From Breviolum minutum Mf 1.05b.01 (lineage: Eukaryota; Sar; Dinophyceae; Suessiales; Symbiodiniaceae), in assembly GCA_000507305.1 (NCBI GenBank), contig DF239805.1, positions 63,853 to 127,852 of the forward strand: a DNA stretch of 64,000 nt. Direction: 5' to 3'. Positions within the stretch are counted from its first letter, which is position 1, and every line of letters starts with the position of its first letter. Shown here in pieces: positions 21,985-32,941 of this stretch. Both the position numbers and the translations under genes were made by a program. The notes beneath the pieces are model-generated. The model saw nothing but the letters and a program-made list of their open reading frames with translations, searched no databases and had not been told where the DNA came from.

Positions 21985-22730
21985 AATTACATCTGTTCAA
22001 CTAAGGTGCTGATGCTTTGGGCGGAGCAACAACTTGGTTTTTGACAAGGAGCTTGTCGTTCAACATTTTTTTTTCAAATGACATCATTTGACTCAGAAAT
22101 TTCTGGTTATACAAAAATTTCCCATGGAAAAACTGGAAGCTGAACATCACTCTCTGGATCAAAAAGAAAAACATTATCTTTCCAAACCTTCATCACTTTA
22201 TTTTCCTGATGTTTTTTTTGGGGGGCTGTTGAACTGTTGAACTTGTTGACTTATATTGAGTTTTCAACAGCTAAAACTTTAAAAGAAAAAAAAACACCAC
22301 CTCAGGTGGGACAACGATGTTGTGATGTTGTGATTTTGATGGGATTTTTTTCTCCTGGCACGAGCTCTTCTTTGGCTCCTTCTGGTACAATCCAGCATTC
22401 CTAGCAACGATGAAGCCATGGAGGATTTTGAACAGGGTAAGATACGACAATGTAAGGTCCGAAGAAAAAGCCAGGGTGCGTTTTTTTGGGGTTGGGCCGG
22501 GTGAACCCCCGGGTGGAAGCTCATGATAAAAAGGACCAAATTTCCAAAAAAAATCTGGTTTTAGATGGGATTTTACATGATTTTAGTGGTGTAAACTGTC
22601 CATGTCCTTTTGTTAAATGCATGGATTCGACGGAAATTTTTGAAAAACGCCCAGGCGACTCTTCTTTGAGTGTCTTAGCTTGTTGGGGAAACAGCAACGA
22701 AGAAAAACCTTACCCCAAAGCTCTGTGAAC

Positions 22731-22840
22731 CCCAACGAATTTATGAAAATAGGCCATCCCAAAAGGATCCAACAGGAAACTTTTGTTCCAAACATCCATT
22801 GTCAGGTGCAAAATTGCAGTTAGTTTCAGGGAGGGAGGGT
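22731..22840 (+). repeat. family-A element, right end clear
   Basis: GAAAATAGGCCATCCCAAAA on the left and GCAGTTAGTTTCAGGGAGGG on the right. The left terminal block is degraded. Confidence 0.6.
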
Positions 22841-23424
22841 TTTTTGTCTAAAAAAATACGCCTCAGCGAAACGGCTCTTGGTTTCATTTCCCTCGGGCCT
22901 TGATTTCTTGCTCTCCTGGTCCCTTTTTGTAGCCGATGGGTTCCCCACGACGGAGATTTTCAATGGGATAACCTCGAGATTTCACGACAACAAAACCTGC
23001 TCGACATTCCATGAAATGGTGGTTGGTCAATGATCGGATCCTTGGAATGGTTGGGATTATAATCCCTATAAGTGGATTTCATCCTACCCCAATATACAAC
23101 ATGTAACCAGGGCCCTTGGTCACTGCTTGCTTGGGACAAGTTTGAACAACTCCGAAATTTCCAGCCCTGTTTAGATTTTTAAACTATTGAAGTATCTTTT
23201 TGAGGAAAACACACCTCTAATTGGAAAAGAGAGTCCAAAGAAAAGGAGCTCACAGGAATTCTTTCAGATTTAGTACTCTAACTGCAGGCATAACCCAACC
23301 TCAAACACCAAACACCACGTCTGTGCGCTTAGCAAGGCGCTATTGGGTACACTTTCCACGGCCATTTCTGGATGACCCTTTTGTTGAATCCTCACGCGGG
23401 AAGCCATTGCAGCCATACCAGGTA

Positions 23425-23845
23425 CCTGATGATAAAAACAAGGAGAAAGAGTTGGTTGATAAGAAATAGTAGAAACGAAACATGAGGAAATGATAAACAA
23501 TGAGTTCTTCAAATGAAACATAAGAAGAGAAGAGGAATTTGCAGAATGAAGATGGAGAAGAAGATGAAAAAGGAGAAGGAGTAGAAGATGGAAGCATAAG
23601 GATAATAAGAAGCGAGATAAAAAACAATACAAGAAGCAAAAGAAGAAGCCGGAGGAAGAAAAAGAGAAAAGCAGAGAAGAATAATAACACGTCCAAATAA
23701 GGAAAACATAAGAAGAAACACGTGAAGAAGACGAAGGAAGAAAGTCAGAAGCAATAAAACAAAAGACATCAAAAGTCCAAAGACAATGAAAAGAAGAAAC
23801 AGTAACGACGGCGAAGAAGTTCGAAGAAGAAGAAACCACATGATA
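23425..23845 (+). repeat. long purine-rich (GAA/GAAG) tract
   Basis: About 420 bases on the plus strand are dominated by A and G with GAAGAAG motifs and few pyrimidines. Plus-strand frames are interrupted by stops. The minus strand gives hydrophobic Leu/Ser/Phe frames that reflect composition, not a protein. Confidence 0.75.
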
Positions 23846-24421
23846 AAGTCAGGATTGGAGTCATGATGTTAATGTTTCCGAAACTTGCAAACTAAGTACT
23901 TGGTGAGACACCGCAATGACTGGAATGATTGCCGACTGGTATCTTTGAGGATCTCCAATGGGTGGTTGATTATGAGGACATTTTTCATCAGGTTGCAGAT
24001 TCTCTTTGGGAACATTTGTCGTCTTGGGAAACATTGTCTTCCAACATTCCTGGCAAACCAAAAATGGTCCAAATGTTATAAAAATGGTCCGGAATAGGAT
24101 TTTTGCTTGAAAAACAGGCCGCGCCCTCCATACATAAGTTCAGAACATTTTCCAAAAAAATTCGCCAAACAATTCTGGGTTTTTGGATGCCCCAAAAACT
24201 GATATCCAGAATTCAACCCTCAGCTCCCTACACCCTCCCAAAAAAAAAAATCCACCGGCACCTCTGCAGGTGGAATATCCCAAGTTAAATACTGTCCTGT
24301 GGTTTCTTGACCTGAAAAACCAATCCCAAACACACACAAAAAATCTTTTTTTATGTAAACATTCATTGTAAGAAGTAAAATATTATTCCATAAGCTGGAT
24401 AATTTGTTATATCTCTAATGC

Positions 24422-24455
24422 ATAAGGTTAATGCTATTTTACACATTAACCTTAT
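24422..24455 (-). terminator. perfect 12-bp hairpin downstream of the small ORF
   Basis: ATAAGGTTAATG and CATTAACCTTAT flank a 10-nt loop. The hairpin begins 12 nt past the stop of the minus-strand ORF ending at 24468. AT-rich hairpins in this place mark transcript ends in mimivirus-like giant viruses. Using that analogy here is inference. Confidence 0.4.
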
Positions 24456-24467
24456 TCATTTGTCATG

Positions 24468-24701
24468 TTATTGTTCTTTTGCTTGTGCTTCCATTTTTTC
24501 TTTTCGCTTACTGCTTGCTTTATCCCTTACTTCTCTACACCTTTTACAATGTAAGTAAATCCGTCCAGTGCTTCTAATACCCATAACATTGACCTTTTTC
24601 CAACGAAGACACGTATTACATTGATAATCATATGTTTGTTCCTCTATTTCCTTTTTAGGTATCCTAGTATTCCTTCTTATTAAGTGATCATTCCAATCCA
24701 C
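24468..24701 (-). CDS. small zinc-ribbon-like protein, basic tail, possibly 5'-truncated
   Basis: 77-codon minus-strand frame with two CxxC pairs, QCNTCLRWKK (about residues 27-36) and HCKRCREVRD (about 51-60), separated by about 20 residues. The tail is a Lys/Glu/Ala-rich helix ending EAQAKEQ. The pattern matches small metal-binding ORFs common in phage and large DNA viruses, and also restriction-endonuclease-like zinc ribbons. No ATG lies at the 5' end: the frame opens after a TAG just upstream, and the first residues coincide with a palindrome, so it may be truncated or an exon. Composition differs from every other coding-like block here. Confidence 0.5.
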   Translation of the reverse strand: MDWNDHLIRRNTRIPKKEIEEQTYDYQCNTCLRWKKVNVMGIRSTGRIYLHCKRCREVRDKASSKRKEKMEAQAKEQ

Positions 24702-24719
24702 TAGTATAAAATACTAGTG
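24699..24719. repeat. perfect palindrome CACTAGTAT-AAA-ATACTAGTG
   Basis: 9-bp stem with a 3-nt loop overlapping the 5' end of the zinc-ribbon ORF; possibly an insertion scar or regulatory hairpin. Confidence 0.6.
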
Positions 24720-25050
24720 TTTCTTTAATATACTTTTACAGTACCCGTATTGTTTAATATAGATATTGGCATAAGCTTATGTAATATAACACTAGTTAGA
24801 ATTTACAAAACAAATTGGGTAGAAAAATAGATGAAGTAGCTAAACAGTGACGCCCCCCCGCAAAAGACCCACCCAACTCACCCACCTCCCCCAAAACAAA
24901 ACAACCCAAGACAAAACAAAACAACATACATTATATAGAAAGTTATTATGAATTTTATGGGGTATTTAATTTAGGAAAGATTTGATCTAAATAGCTGTTG
25001 ATGTCTTAATAAGGGGCCCCCGGTGGGGGGATTTATGTGGCCTTGGGGGG

Positions 25051-25207
25051 GGTACTTGGAGGATCACCCCAGTAAGTAGTGAGTAACCACCATTTGTAAG
25101 CCGTGAAAAGGCCATTTGGAAGGGGAACAACCTCAGTTAGGTTAGGGGAATGACTAACTATGTTTATTAAGCACTTATTAAATGGGATGGTCCTCCAAGT
25201 AAGTACC
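25051..25207 (+). repeat. family-F inverted-repeat element (copy 1)
   Basis: Ends GGTACTTGGAGGATCACCCC and GGGATGGTCCTCCAAGTAAG; about 157 bp. The interior aligns in reverse with 53114-53263 (CCCCTTCCAAA, GGTTA). Confidence 0.75.
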
Positions 25208-25326
25208 TTCAAATTCCTCCCTTAACAACCCCGTGAATGGCAAGGGACCCACTTCATCGCCATGGCACAAACGAGTCCAACCACGAAGACCTTGTTGAAT
25301 TAACTCCACCACACCTGGAGGTTCAC

Positions 25327-25436
25327 AACCACCCCTGAAAATTGATGCATTAGAAGACTGGCCTTTCCTTTTGGGGATTGCCTATCCTTTTGGGGATTGC
25401 CTATTTTTAGAGGCTATGTCATACTTCGAGGATGTA
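25327..25436 (-). repeat. family-A element with internal 20-bp duplication
   Basis: CCCCTGAAAATTGATG near 25333 and a degraded TTTTTAGAGGCTATG end. The block CCTTTTGGGGATTGCCTAT is tandemly duplicated at about 25367-25403. Confidence 0.6.
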
Positions 25437-25656
25437 CCGGAAAAAATATGGTTCGTGAAATGATCCTTTACTTTTTGGATCTTTCTAGATCAACGGTCAC
25501 CTAACATAGCAATGGAACATTTCGCGAATCTTGCTGAAGAATACAAACAGGCGATGGATAACAAGCGGTGCCATCGTAGTTTTTCTCGGAAATTCATTTC
25601 ACAAGGGGGTCATGATATCACCAATTGCATTTTTGTGGGCAAAAAACCCAACATTT

Positions 25657-25765
25657 TACCCTCCAGTAAACTAACATAGCTGGCTGGAAAATGGACCCGG
25701 ATTGAAGATGTATTTCCTATTGAACATGGGGATATTCCAGCCAGCTATGTAAGCTTACCTTTTTG
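25657..25765 (+). repeat. family-E inverted-repeat element (copy 1)
   Basis: TTACCCTCCAGTAAACTAAC at the left. A perfect 16-bp inverted pair ACATAGCTGGCTGGAA (25674-25689) and TTCCAGCCAGCTATGT (25735-25750) lies inside. Confidence 0.8.
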
Positions 25766-25779
25766 TGTACCCAACATTG

Positions 25780-26250
25780 ACCCATACATTAACCCCAAGT
25801 TTGAGGGCCAACAAGCTGGGGTTAGATCAGCGGATCCCATTGAATCCTGAACATTTTTTCAAAGTCCCGGGATGGCTGAAGTTTCATGGCGGCCTGGCAT
25901 GAAATAAACCCTAGGTAGTTACATTTCATCCCTTATATATAGTCAAGGGGATGATATCCTATCCAAGAAGAGGAAGTCAAAAACTTCAATGACATCAACT
26001 AAAGATTTTATTCCACCGTTTACGAGGAGTTTCATCCGAAATCATTAAAAACCTCATATCATTTTTTCCCCGTTTCTGCAGGGTTGCAAAGGTGAAGGTG
26101 CGAAGAGGTATAATCGAATGAATGTCAGCCAAGGGTCTTGAAAATTCATGGCTGAAGTAAACCCTCAAAAAAATGGGTAGTACAAGTTGTGGAATTACAT
26201 CGCCGCTATCACCTCCTGGGAACTAATATAATATATCCCTTTTCCCAAAG
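25780..26250. other. stretch without a supported gene
   Basis: AT-rich. 25905-25975 has the GGTAGTTACATTTCATCCC-type sequence also seen near 6900, 23060 and 35740. Confidence 0.4.
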
Positions 26251-26259
26251 CTACTTTTT

Positions 26260-26443
26260 TGAAGATGATGGTTCTCCGAACTTCCCAAATTTGGTTGGGA
26301 TATCTTTCAAACAACCAACGACACCAGGACGTCTGGAGAAAGTCGATGGCCTGAGGTCAAGCCAGCTGCTTCACAGGTCTTTTTCCCCGTCAAGGGCTGC
26401 CCCTTTTTGCAACGGAAGTTGGAGGAAGGTTGGATTTGGATGA
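26260..26443. CDS. coding-like segment, strand unresolved
   Basis: Plus strand reads FFEDDGSPNFPNLVGISFKQ and HRSFSPSRAAPFCNGSWR. Minus strand reads CKKGQPLTGKKTCEAAGLTS and GHRLSPDVLVSLV. The island is GC-richer than its flanks and open on both strands. No family recognised. Confidence 0.28.
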
Positions 26444-26689
26444 CTTCGGTTTTTTTTTGAAAATTTGTTGCTAAGCATTTTGGAACAGTTTGCAATTTTC
26501 AGTTGTTTGGGATTCTCTTTTCCTGCAAAATTGCCAACTTTTTCTTTAACAAACAACTTTTTACTTGAGATTCCGAAATGCAACGCACCAATTTTTCTGG
26601 TACATCTAAGCTAAGTAAACTGTGATGAGATTCTTGGATCAAACTCGCAACGGGGAAACTGTCCAACTTTGTCGTGCTGTCCCGGACAG

Positions 26690-26800
26690 CATTGATCAAG
26701 GGTCCCCTTGTGACATTCCATAGGGATCCTTATATTGGCCCCATTACAATCCCTGTATAACTGGGTAGTATAATCCCCTATATACAATCCCCTCATACTG
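26690..26800 (+). repeat. family-I degenerate repeat
   Basis: GATCAAGGGTCCCCTTGTGACATTCCAT-like start and ACTGGGTAGTATAATCCCC, shared with 6838-6960, 21340-21480 and 31310-31395. Confidence 0.4.
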
Positions 26801-26900
26801 TTGGTACATGAAATTGTAACAAAACAACCCAAAGAAATCACAGTCGACGTTTGAAACAACACATTCCCTCCCAATTTTTTTGCGGATGAATTTTTAAAAC

Positions 26901-27128
26901 ATGATTTTGCACAAACAATTCGGTCCCCGAGAGGTTTTTGTCATTTTTCCATTGATCAAAAGGTTAACTGTTTTGCCAACAAATGTCAGTTCCGAAAAAG
27001 GGAGCTGCGAGGTTTCAGAACAAAACATGGAAAGATCTAAGGCAAGAGCCAAGATATGGAGGAAATCATATTCCAAGAAGCTTCGAGTTTTGAATCAACA
27101 GTGGCCAACCAAAAATCTACTAGAATAA
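26901..27128 (+). CDS. possible exon, basic
   Basis: Plus-strand frame ending TAA at 27128, with LPTNVSSEKGSCEVSEQNME and ARAKIWRKSYSKKLRVLNQQ. The basic C-terminal end looks like a nucleic-acid-binding or nuclear tail, which is only a guess. Unrecognised. Confidence 0.3.
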   Translation: MILHKQFGPREVFVIFPLIKRLTVLPTNVSSEKGSCEVSEQNMERSKARAKIWRKSYSKKLRVLNQQWPTKNLLE

Positions 27129-27159
27129 TGTAGATTTTTTATTTCACATTTCAATTCCT

Positions 27160-27650
27160 CCCTTGTCAAATGACCTCGATGTCTTTTTTTTTGTTGCCGA
27201 ACTCTTCTTTTTTTAAGTTGCCAAACTCCCCAAAAATGGGGCATCATTGAGACAAACTTCTCTATGACATAAGCTTCACACCCCTTTCCGGGTTGATTTT
27301 CACCAACTTTTCTCCAACGGTTCGGGCCGGGCCTGAAACATCAGAAGAAAGGGTTCCTTCACGGAAGTCGCTTTGCTGAGAATCTCTTCACGTAGTGTTA
27401 ACCTTTGTTTCGCTTCGAAATGCATCTCTGTGGATTTTTTTCCATCTGGATTTGGACAGATTATTCTTTGGACAAGAAAACACGTTTCAAATTGTTAGAG
27501 CAAGGTATAGAGTAAGGTATTCTAAAAGCCAGCCCTACAGGTTTTGTGAAGGCTTGAATACTCTTCTAGGGAAACCCATCTTGACACCGGTTCTTCATCT
27601 GAAAGCATATGTCTAGAATAAGACACGACCCAAGCCAGAAAGGAATCAGT
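27160..27650. other. stretch without a supported gene
   Basis: A plus-strand frame at 27395-27616 is open but not distinctive. No repeats noted. Confidence 0.4.
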
Positions 27651-27740
27651 CACCTTTGTATATGGCAACTGTAAAGTTGTATTCATCCACTACCCCTGTC
27701 AACCATCAAAAGATCAACTCCCAACAACACAATTTTGTTG

Positions 27741-27842
27741 ATACCCTCCCTGGAAGTTTAACAGTTCGCCCCGCTGAAAATCTTAAGGTTTCCAAAAAAG
27801 GAAACATCTTAACCATCATTTTTCCAGGGGTAAACTACCTCG
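27741..27842 (+). repeat. family-A element inside an open reading frame
   Basis: ACCCTCCCTGGAAGTTTAAC at the left, GCCCCGCTGAAAAT, and TTTTTCCAGGGGTAAACT at the right. The 84-codon plus-strand open frame 27656-27910 passes straight through it. Confidence 0.6.
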
Positions 27843-28055
27843 CTGTTCAACTTCGAGAGGGCATCAAGAAACACACCAAGACACAGGCTGTCACTTGGTG
27901 CCACATCTAATTCCGTAAGTGTCTCGCCAGTCATAGCCAATTGAATGACCAAATGTAACGCCATGGCGTTACATGTGATTTTGCGAAGCTGTGCCTTTTC
28001 GACAAACAAATCGGCAATCTAAAAAGGATCACCCATTGCCTGCTGTGAATTTTGC

Positions 28056-28322
28056 TTGCTTCAAAAACATGTGCACCCAATGAATCATGATTTTTTTCCG
28101 GATGAAAAACAACATGGTCACTTCACGTCAAAAATCAACATCTGGTACGATGTTTTTTGTTTTTCCCCATCCAATTTCACCCCTGTCAGGGTCTTTGTTG
28201 GGAACCGGATTTTCTACCAAACAAAAATTGCGGGGCTGAACGTTGATGATCCACAAGGGTTCTGCTTTTTCAAATGGACCGATCCATTCAATGTCCAAGG
28301 ATCAACCATGAAGCTTCATTGA
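28056..28322 (+). CDS. possible 3'-terminal exon
   Basis: 88-codon plus-strand frame ending TGA at 28322. It reads KINIWYDVFCFSPSNFTPVR, VFVGNRIFYQTKIAGLNVDD and KWTDPFNVQGSTMKLH. Aromatic-rich, mixed composition typical of a beta-rich globular protein. No family recognised. Confidence 0.35.
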   Translation: MLQKHVHPMNHDFFPDEKQHGHFTSKINIWYDVFCFSPSNFTPVRVFVGNRIFYQTKIAGLNVDDPQGFCFFKWTDPFNVQGSTMKLH

Positions 28323-28689
28323 TGTTCATGATAAAGATCTCAGATAAGGACATGCAACCAACATGTGTTTTTTCTGGGCCCCTTTCCCGACCAAACATGT
28401 GCAACATCTAACATGCCCAGTCCGGACAAACGATTTTGCTGGACTGTATTAAGCTACACCACCCTTAAAGAACCTTTCATTTGGCCATGATGTTTTGACA
28501 AAGATATTCTCGAATAATACATACTACAATATGAAAGTCAGAAAAATAATCCAAGCCAGAAACAAATCCAAGTAGTTGACACATAACATAAATCTTATCT
28601 AGTTGTGTCTTTCCCAAATTATTATCAAACAACAATCCTGAATCCAAGTAAGACATAAAAGCAACCCCCAAAAATCCGAACCAAACAAA

Positions 28690-28706
28690 CAACACACACA
28701 CACACA
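28690..28706 (+). repeat. (CA)n microsatellite
   Basis: About eight CA units. Confidence 0.9.
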
Positions 28707-28870
28707 TATCCCTCTCAAAAGCACAGAAACAACCCCATCAACTTCCCTCTGAAAAGCCTGGAAAAACCGACTCCACTCCTCCTCATCCGACAATGATACT
28801 TTGGTACTCATCAACAAAAAATCATCATCAACGAAATCATCAACTTCCCCCACGGATCACACAACTTCCC
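28695..28870 (-). CDS. possible exon, acidic
   Basis: Minus-strand frame with GEVDDFVDDDFLLMSTKVSL and SDEEEWSRFFQAFQREVDGV. Acidic and amphipathic. It runs into the CA microsatellite at 28690-28706. Probably paired with the same-strand segment at 28930-29005. Unrecognised. Confidence 0.38.
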
Positions 28871-28929
28871 AATCAAACTCACCATTAAAACCCATCAACT
28901 TCCACTCCTCAAACTCCCCATCAAACCAT

Positions 28930-29005
28930 CACATTCCACACATCAACCACTCCTTAAAGACCACCTTCACCAGCATTTGAGGATCAGCATCAGATGCCAA
29001 TGCCT
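28930..29005 (-). CDS. possible short exon
   Basis: Minus-strand frame with SKKALASDADPQMLVKVVFK, then EWL and a stop further on. A donor-like ATGCTG|GTGAAG lies within. May be upstream of the 28695-28870 segment. Confidence 0.25.
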
Positions 29006-29114
29006 TCTTGGACGGGGGGAAGGGAGAAATGGACATGATTCATGAAGTTAAAGATTCAGGTGGGCTTTCTCCAAAAACACGTACGGGAAAATCTTATCGT
29101 TTTTCGTTTGTTTT

Positions 29115-29555
29115 GTGTTTTCTTTTTGTTGTTTTTTGCATGGCTTGCATGGCGGGCATGGAATCTTATTGGGTAACTTCTGGGTGCTTTGGCTTGGCTT
29201 GTCGACTCGCAGGATGCACCAACCAGAGACACACTGGATTCCCATGGACCAAAAAATCACCCCGAAGATACTCTCCATGGGAGAAACCTCACATATCCCA
29301 CCTGGACAGAAAGGAAAATCATCGACTCAAAAGTGCCGGCTGGTAGGGATATGTGATCGTTCCAAAGAGAGTAGGGGGTTCAGCATTCCCCCATCAAACA
29401 ATCATGCACCCATGAAATCTAGGGGAATGAATTCACCTGAAGATGAGCGGAATCGGGTTCGGCCACACCTTGTCGTCTGGATTGGCGGAAAGCACCTGTC
29501 GGTTCAACAGGAAATACAACGGGAAATCGGGAACATCAAACATGGAAAACCATGA
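29115..29555 (+). CDS. 146-codon open frame, tentative
   Basis: Long plus-strand frame. The last third is the most protein-like: NSPEDERNRVRPHLVVWIGG, then KHLSVQQEIQREIGNIK before TGA. A second plus frame overlaps the first two thirds. No family recognised. Confidence 0.25.
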   Translation: MFSFCCFLHGLHGGHGILLGNFWVLWLGLSTRRMHQPETHWIPMDQKITPKILSMGETSHIPPGQKGKSSTQKCRLVGICDRSKESRGFSIPPSNNHAPMKSRGMNSPEDERNRVRPHLVVWIGGKHLSVQQEIQREIGNIKHGKP

Positions 29556-29585
29556 CTCATGACTTTTATTGGCTAAATACATATA

Positions 29586-29612
29586 ATATTACATATATAT
29601 ATATATATATTG
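29586..29612. repeat. (AT)n tract
   Basis: Short TATATATA run. Confidence 0.85.
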
Positions 29613-30119
29613 AATCAGCTCCTAAAAAAAGAACTATGAAGAACTAGAACTTGATTCATTCCAATGTCCTGCCGCTTCTAGTACCCTCCAAAAATGACCT
29701 AAAGATGGAAGGTGGCCTTCTTCTTGAAACTGGCATCTTTTCACAGACCACAAATGGTCCTTTTTGTCTTGGCGGATGGCACGATATGTTGACAAAAAAA
29801 TCAACCAATCATTCAGCACCTCCAAACGATGGTGCATAGATATCATTCATATCACCTTTCAAATTTCATAGGCAAATGATAGGCCTCATATTACTTGTTT
29901 CAAAGATACAGATACATCAGATACACTCCCTAAAACCAACAGTGTTTGCCATTGTCTCCCACCATTTTTTTGAAGGACAAAAATTGTCCACCCACCCCCT
30001 TCCCTTGGTTTTTCCCAAACCTCCAAGACCGAGGCATGGGACACGCTGCCATTCAACACGGAGGTTTGCGACTGGCGTTCGGGTTTTGGGTGGTTGAGCC
30101 ATCCATTGTGCCGTGGCGC

Positions 30120-30197
30120 TTGTTGCCCCCCCAAAAGGAGATGGGGATCATCTTCCAACCATCCATTTTTAGGGGGTATGTTAGTTTCAGGGTATGT
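30120..30197 (+). repeat. family-A element, partial
   Basis: CCCCAAAAGGAGATGGGGATCATC-like middle and TATGTTAGTTTCAGGG end. Confidence 0.5.
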
Positions 30198-30297
30198 TCT
30201 TCTTGTTGGTGGTTGAGCCACCCTGGCAGTTTGGGTGGTTTTCCATCAATTTGTTTTGAAAAAAATTGTGCTTCACAACATGACCTTAACAATTCTT

Positions 30298-30399
30298 ACT
30301 TGGTGGTTTCAACCGATTTGAACAATATGCTCGTCAAATTGGATCATTTCTCCAGGGGTGAAAGGGTGAAAATAAAACATGTTTGAAACGACCAACTAG
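30298..30399 (+). repeat. family-B inverted-repeat element (copy 1)
   Basis: Left TTGGTGGTTTCAACCGATTT, right GTTTGAAACGACCAACTAGA. Interior GTGAAAATAAAACATG is shared with 32264-32368 and 36278-36376. Confidence 0.75.
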
Positions 30400-32255
30400 A
30401 TCATTGATTGATATTGGCCATTGAAGTTTTCGTTATTTTGGGCAAATGAGCTGCTGTAAAGGGATGATGTAGGTGTAAATAGTTGACATCAAAGAATATA
30501 TAAATCAGGCATGCTGCCAAATGCGACAGATTGTGTATCAATCTCAAAATTTGGAGACACATCTTGATAGATCAAATCATTATAATCATCACCAAAAAAC
30601 ATCAAACAACTCAAACAATTCATCTTTTCATCCACTATCTCTCTTATCTTTTTACCCTTTTTTCCATGCAGCTTCCATTTCCACATCCATTGTGTTAACC
30701 TCCGGCCCCCCGCTCTGTAACCTCCCCCGCAACCTGATCAATCAAATCCGTACAGACCATCAAGTCCACATCCTGAGGCTTGCCCAACACAGGGAACAAA
30801 ATCATGACTTACCAAACCAAACAAGTTATACCATTTTTTTTCTGGGAAAATCCCATGAAAATTTTACCCATACATTTGGGGAATCAAGTTTGATTCCCCC
30901 CAAAAAAATGGGTCCCATTTGATCCGGCCTTTATTTATTCTTTAAAAAAAAAACATCAAACAAAAACGGTTGATGTGGAAGGAACTTGTGGAAGAAGTCC
31001 CACAACACCACTTGGGAAATCACCACGTCTAAACTCTGAACGGATGATGTTTAGATAAAACTGATCGCAAATCGTGTGGATATACGCCCCTGAAAACTAA
31101 AATGACAATGGATAAACAACTATGAACGAAGATGTATCTCCTATCAAAAATTAGGACAAGTGGGTGGGGTTTGTCAGGCAATGATTTCGGTCATTTATCA
31201 TCACACTCCATGTGTTTTCAACACCAGGCCGGCCACGAGCCAAAAAAACGGTTAAATGGGCCCAACAAAAGGTCAGAAGTGCGATGAACATTGAAATCCA
31301 GAGTTAGATTATACACTGGGTAGTAGAATGATAAAAATGATACATCACAAAATCATTCCTGGGTAGTTTACACTGGGTAGTATGATTCCTGGTAAAAATA
31401 ACATTGATAAGCTACACAGTAGCAATAATAACAGAAAAATACAAAATGTCAATGGGTTAGCTGTACGTGCCCACCGAGGTCTTTCTGAAAGTTCACCGTT
31501 CACCCAATTTTTGTCACATGACTAATTGTCCACCCATTCAGAATAGGCTCTAAAAACCCATTCAATAACTGCCACAACATCAATCATGATGCATGAAATT
31601 TGATTATATTTTACCAACCTTGACATTGATCACTAAACAAAATTCCTTGGGATCCGTCACGGATGAGTTCTCCCCGCAAAACATTTGCTGAAGGGAAGCC
31701 TTGTGGTATCATTTTTCTTACTGTTGAATTTCTGCATCTGAGATACATGAAGTGCTATGTTGTGTGCTATGAGTCATGAGGTTTTTGGTGGTTTCATCGA
31801 TAATCTCTTATCCGGGGATGTCTCCACATGATCTGGCTTCCCCACTCAACCATTTCGATCCATTGATAAACATTGGGATGCCAGGATACCCAAATCTACA
31901 TGATTCATCTCAACTGGTTGGATTTGTCCCATCTAGTTGGCAGTTTCACAGCTAGATCTTAAGAAACAAGATGATCAAATTGCTACTCATGGCTTTCCAG
32001 GCAAACATAACCCTAAAAATCAACCACCACTCTCAACAAAAATCAGTGGTTTCTTTTGAATCGTGTTTTTCACCCAACCACTATCAAAAAAACATTGATG
32101 GTTGGACTTCCCAAAAAAAATCAATAAATATCAACAACAAAATCTTTGAAGAAATCCCACCCACCCAACTCACCATCTGCCCACAGTCATCTCCTCATGG
32201 CGTAGGCCATCAGTAGGCCTCACCTTCATCTGGTGCCTGGAGTTTTTTGGGTACG
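30400..32255. other. stretch without a supported gene
   Basis: AT-rich. A plus-strand open frame at 30521-30922 follows base composition and is not called. 31310-31395 has GGGTAGTA-type repeats. Family-A traces (CCCCTGAAAACTAA) lie at 31088. Confidence 0.4.
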
Positions 32256-32263
32256 AATCCATT

Positions 32264-32368
32264 AGCTAGTTGGTGGTTGAGCCACCCATCTGAAACATAT
32301 TAGTGAAATTGGAAATCTTCCCCAAATAGGGATGAAAAGAAAAAATGTTTGAGACCACCACCTAGTTA
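32264..32368 (+). repeat. family-B inverted-repeat element (copy 2)
   Basis: GCTAGTTGGTGGTTGAGCCA and GTTTGAGACCACCACCTAGT in inverted arrangement. Confidence 0.72.
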
Positions 32369-32515
32369 GTCACTAGTAACACCGATCATCATCCAGATGG
32401 TGATTTTTACGGTTTGCGATTTTCATTGAAACTCCTCGAGAAAAACATCACAAGTTCACAGGTGGATGAAAGTTTCATCATTCTAAGGCCCGTTGAACCT
32501 GTGATGTTCCCAAAA

Positions 32516-32545
32516 CCCCCCCCCCCCCCCAAAAAAAAAAAAAGC
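32516..32545 (+). repeat. poly-C then poly-A tract
   Basis: About 13 C followed by about 14 A, a probable slippage site. Confidence 0.9.
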
Positions 32546-32941
32546 ATCCTTCACCAATCTCATTAGCTTGTTACTTGGGCATCAAACCAAACTGCAGCTG
32601 TGTGCTTTTTTGTACGGCTGTGATATGTTGAAGCATGCTTGAGTAACACCACCCCACCAAGTATATAGGGATGCTCTCCCTTCCCAGCCAGTCACTTCCA
32701 GGATTCAACTGTTTACCTTCATGAATGCCATGAACCATTTCACCTATATAATTCGTCTGGATTTTCCTGGATCGGATCATCATTTTATGGTACGTTTTAC
32801 CTATATACATTAAAACTCATCAACCATCAATGCAAAAAAATGAACCAATCCCATTGGGTATGGGCATGGATCGATTGGGATGATTTTCATGCATTTTGCT
32901 GTCCCCATGGCTCCACCGAACCGCGAACCGCGAACCGCTTG

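Larger units (their letters stand above)
24360..25015. other. AT-rich island of unlike composition
   Basis: 24360-24845 is markedly more AT-rich than its flanks. It carries one small ORF (24468-24701) and two perfect palindromes (24422-24455 and 24699-24719). 24850-24928 is almost only A and C on the plus strand. The abrupt change suggests an insertion from a foreign or organellar source, which cannot be settled here. Confidence 0.5.

Noticed and set aside
23270-23841. Up to 189-codon minus-strand ORFs rich in Leu, Ser, Phe
   Set aside because: Produced by the purine-rich plus strand; no protein character beyond composition.
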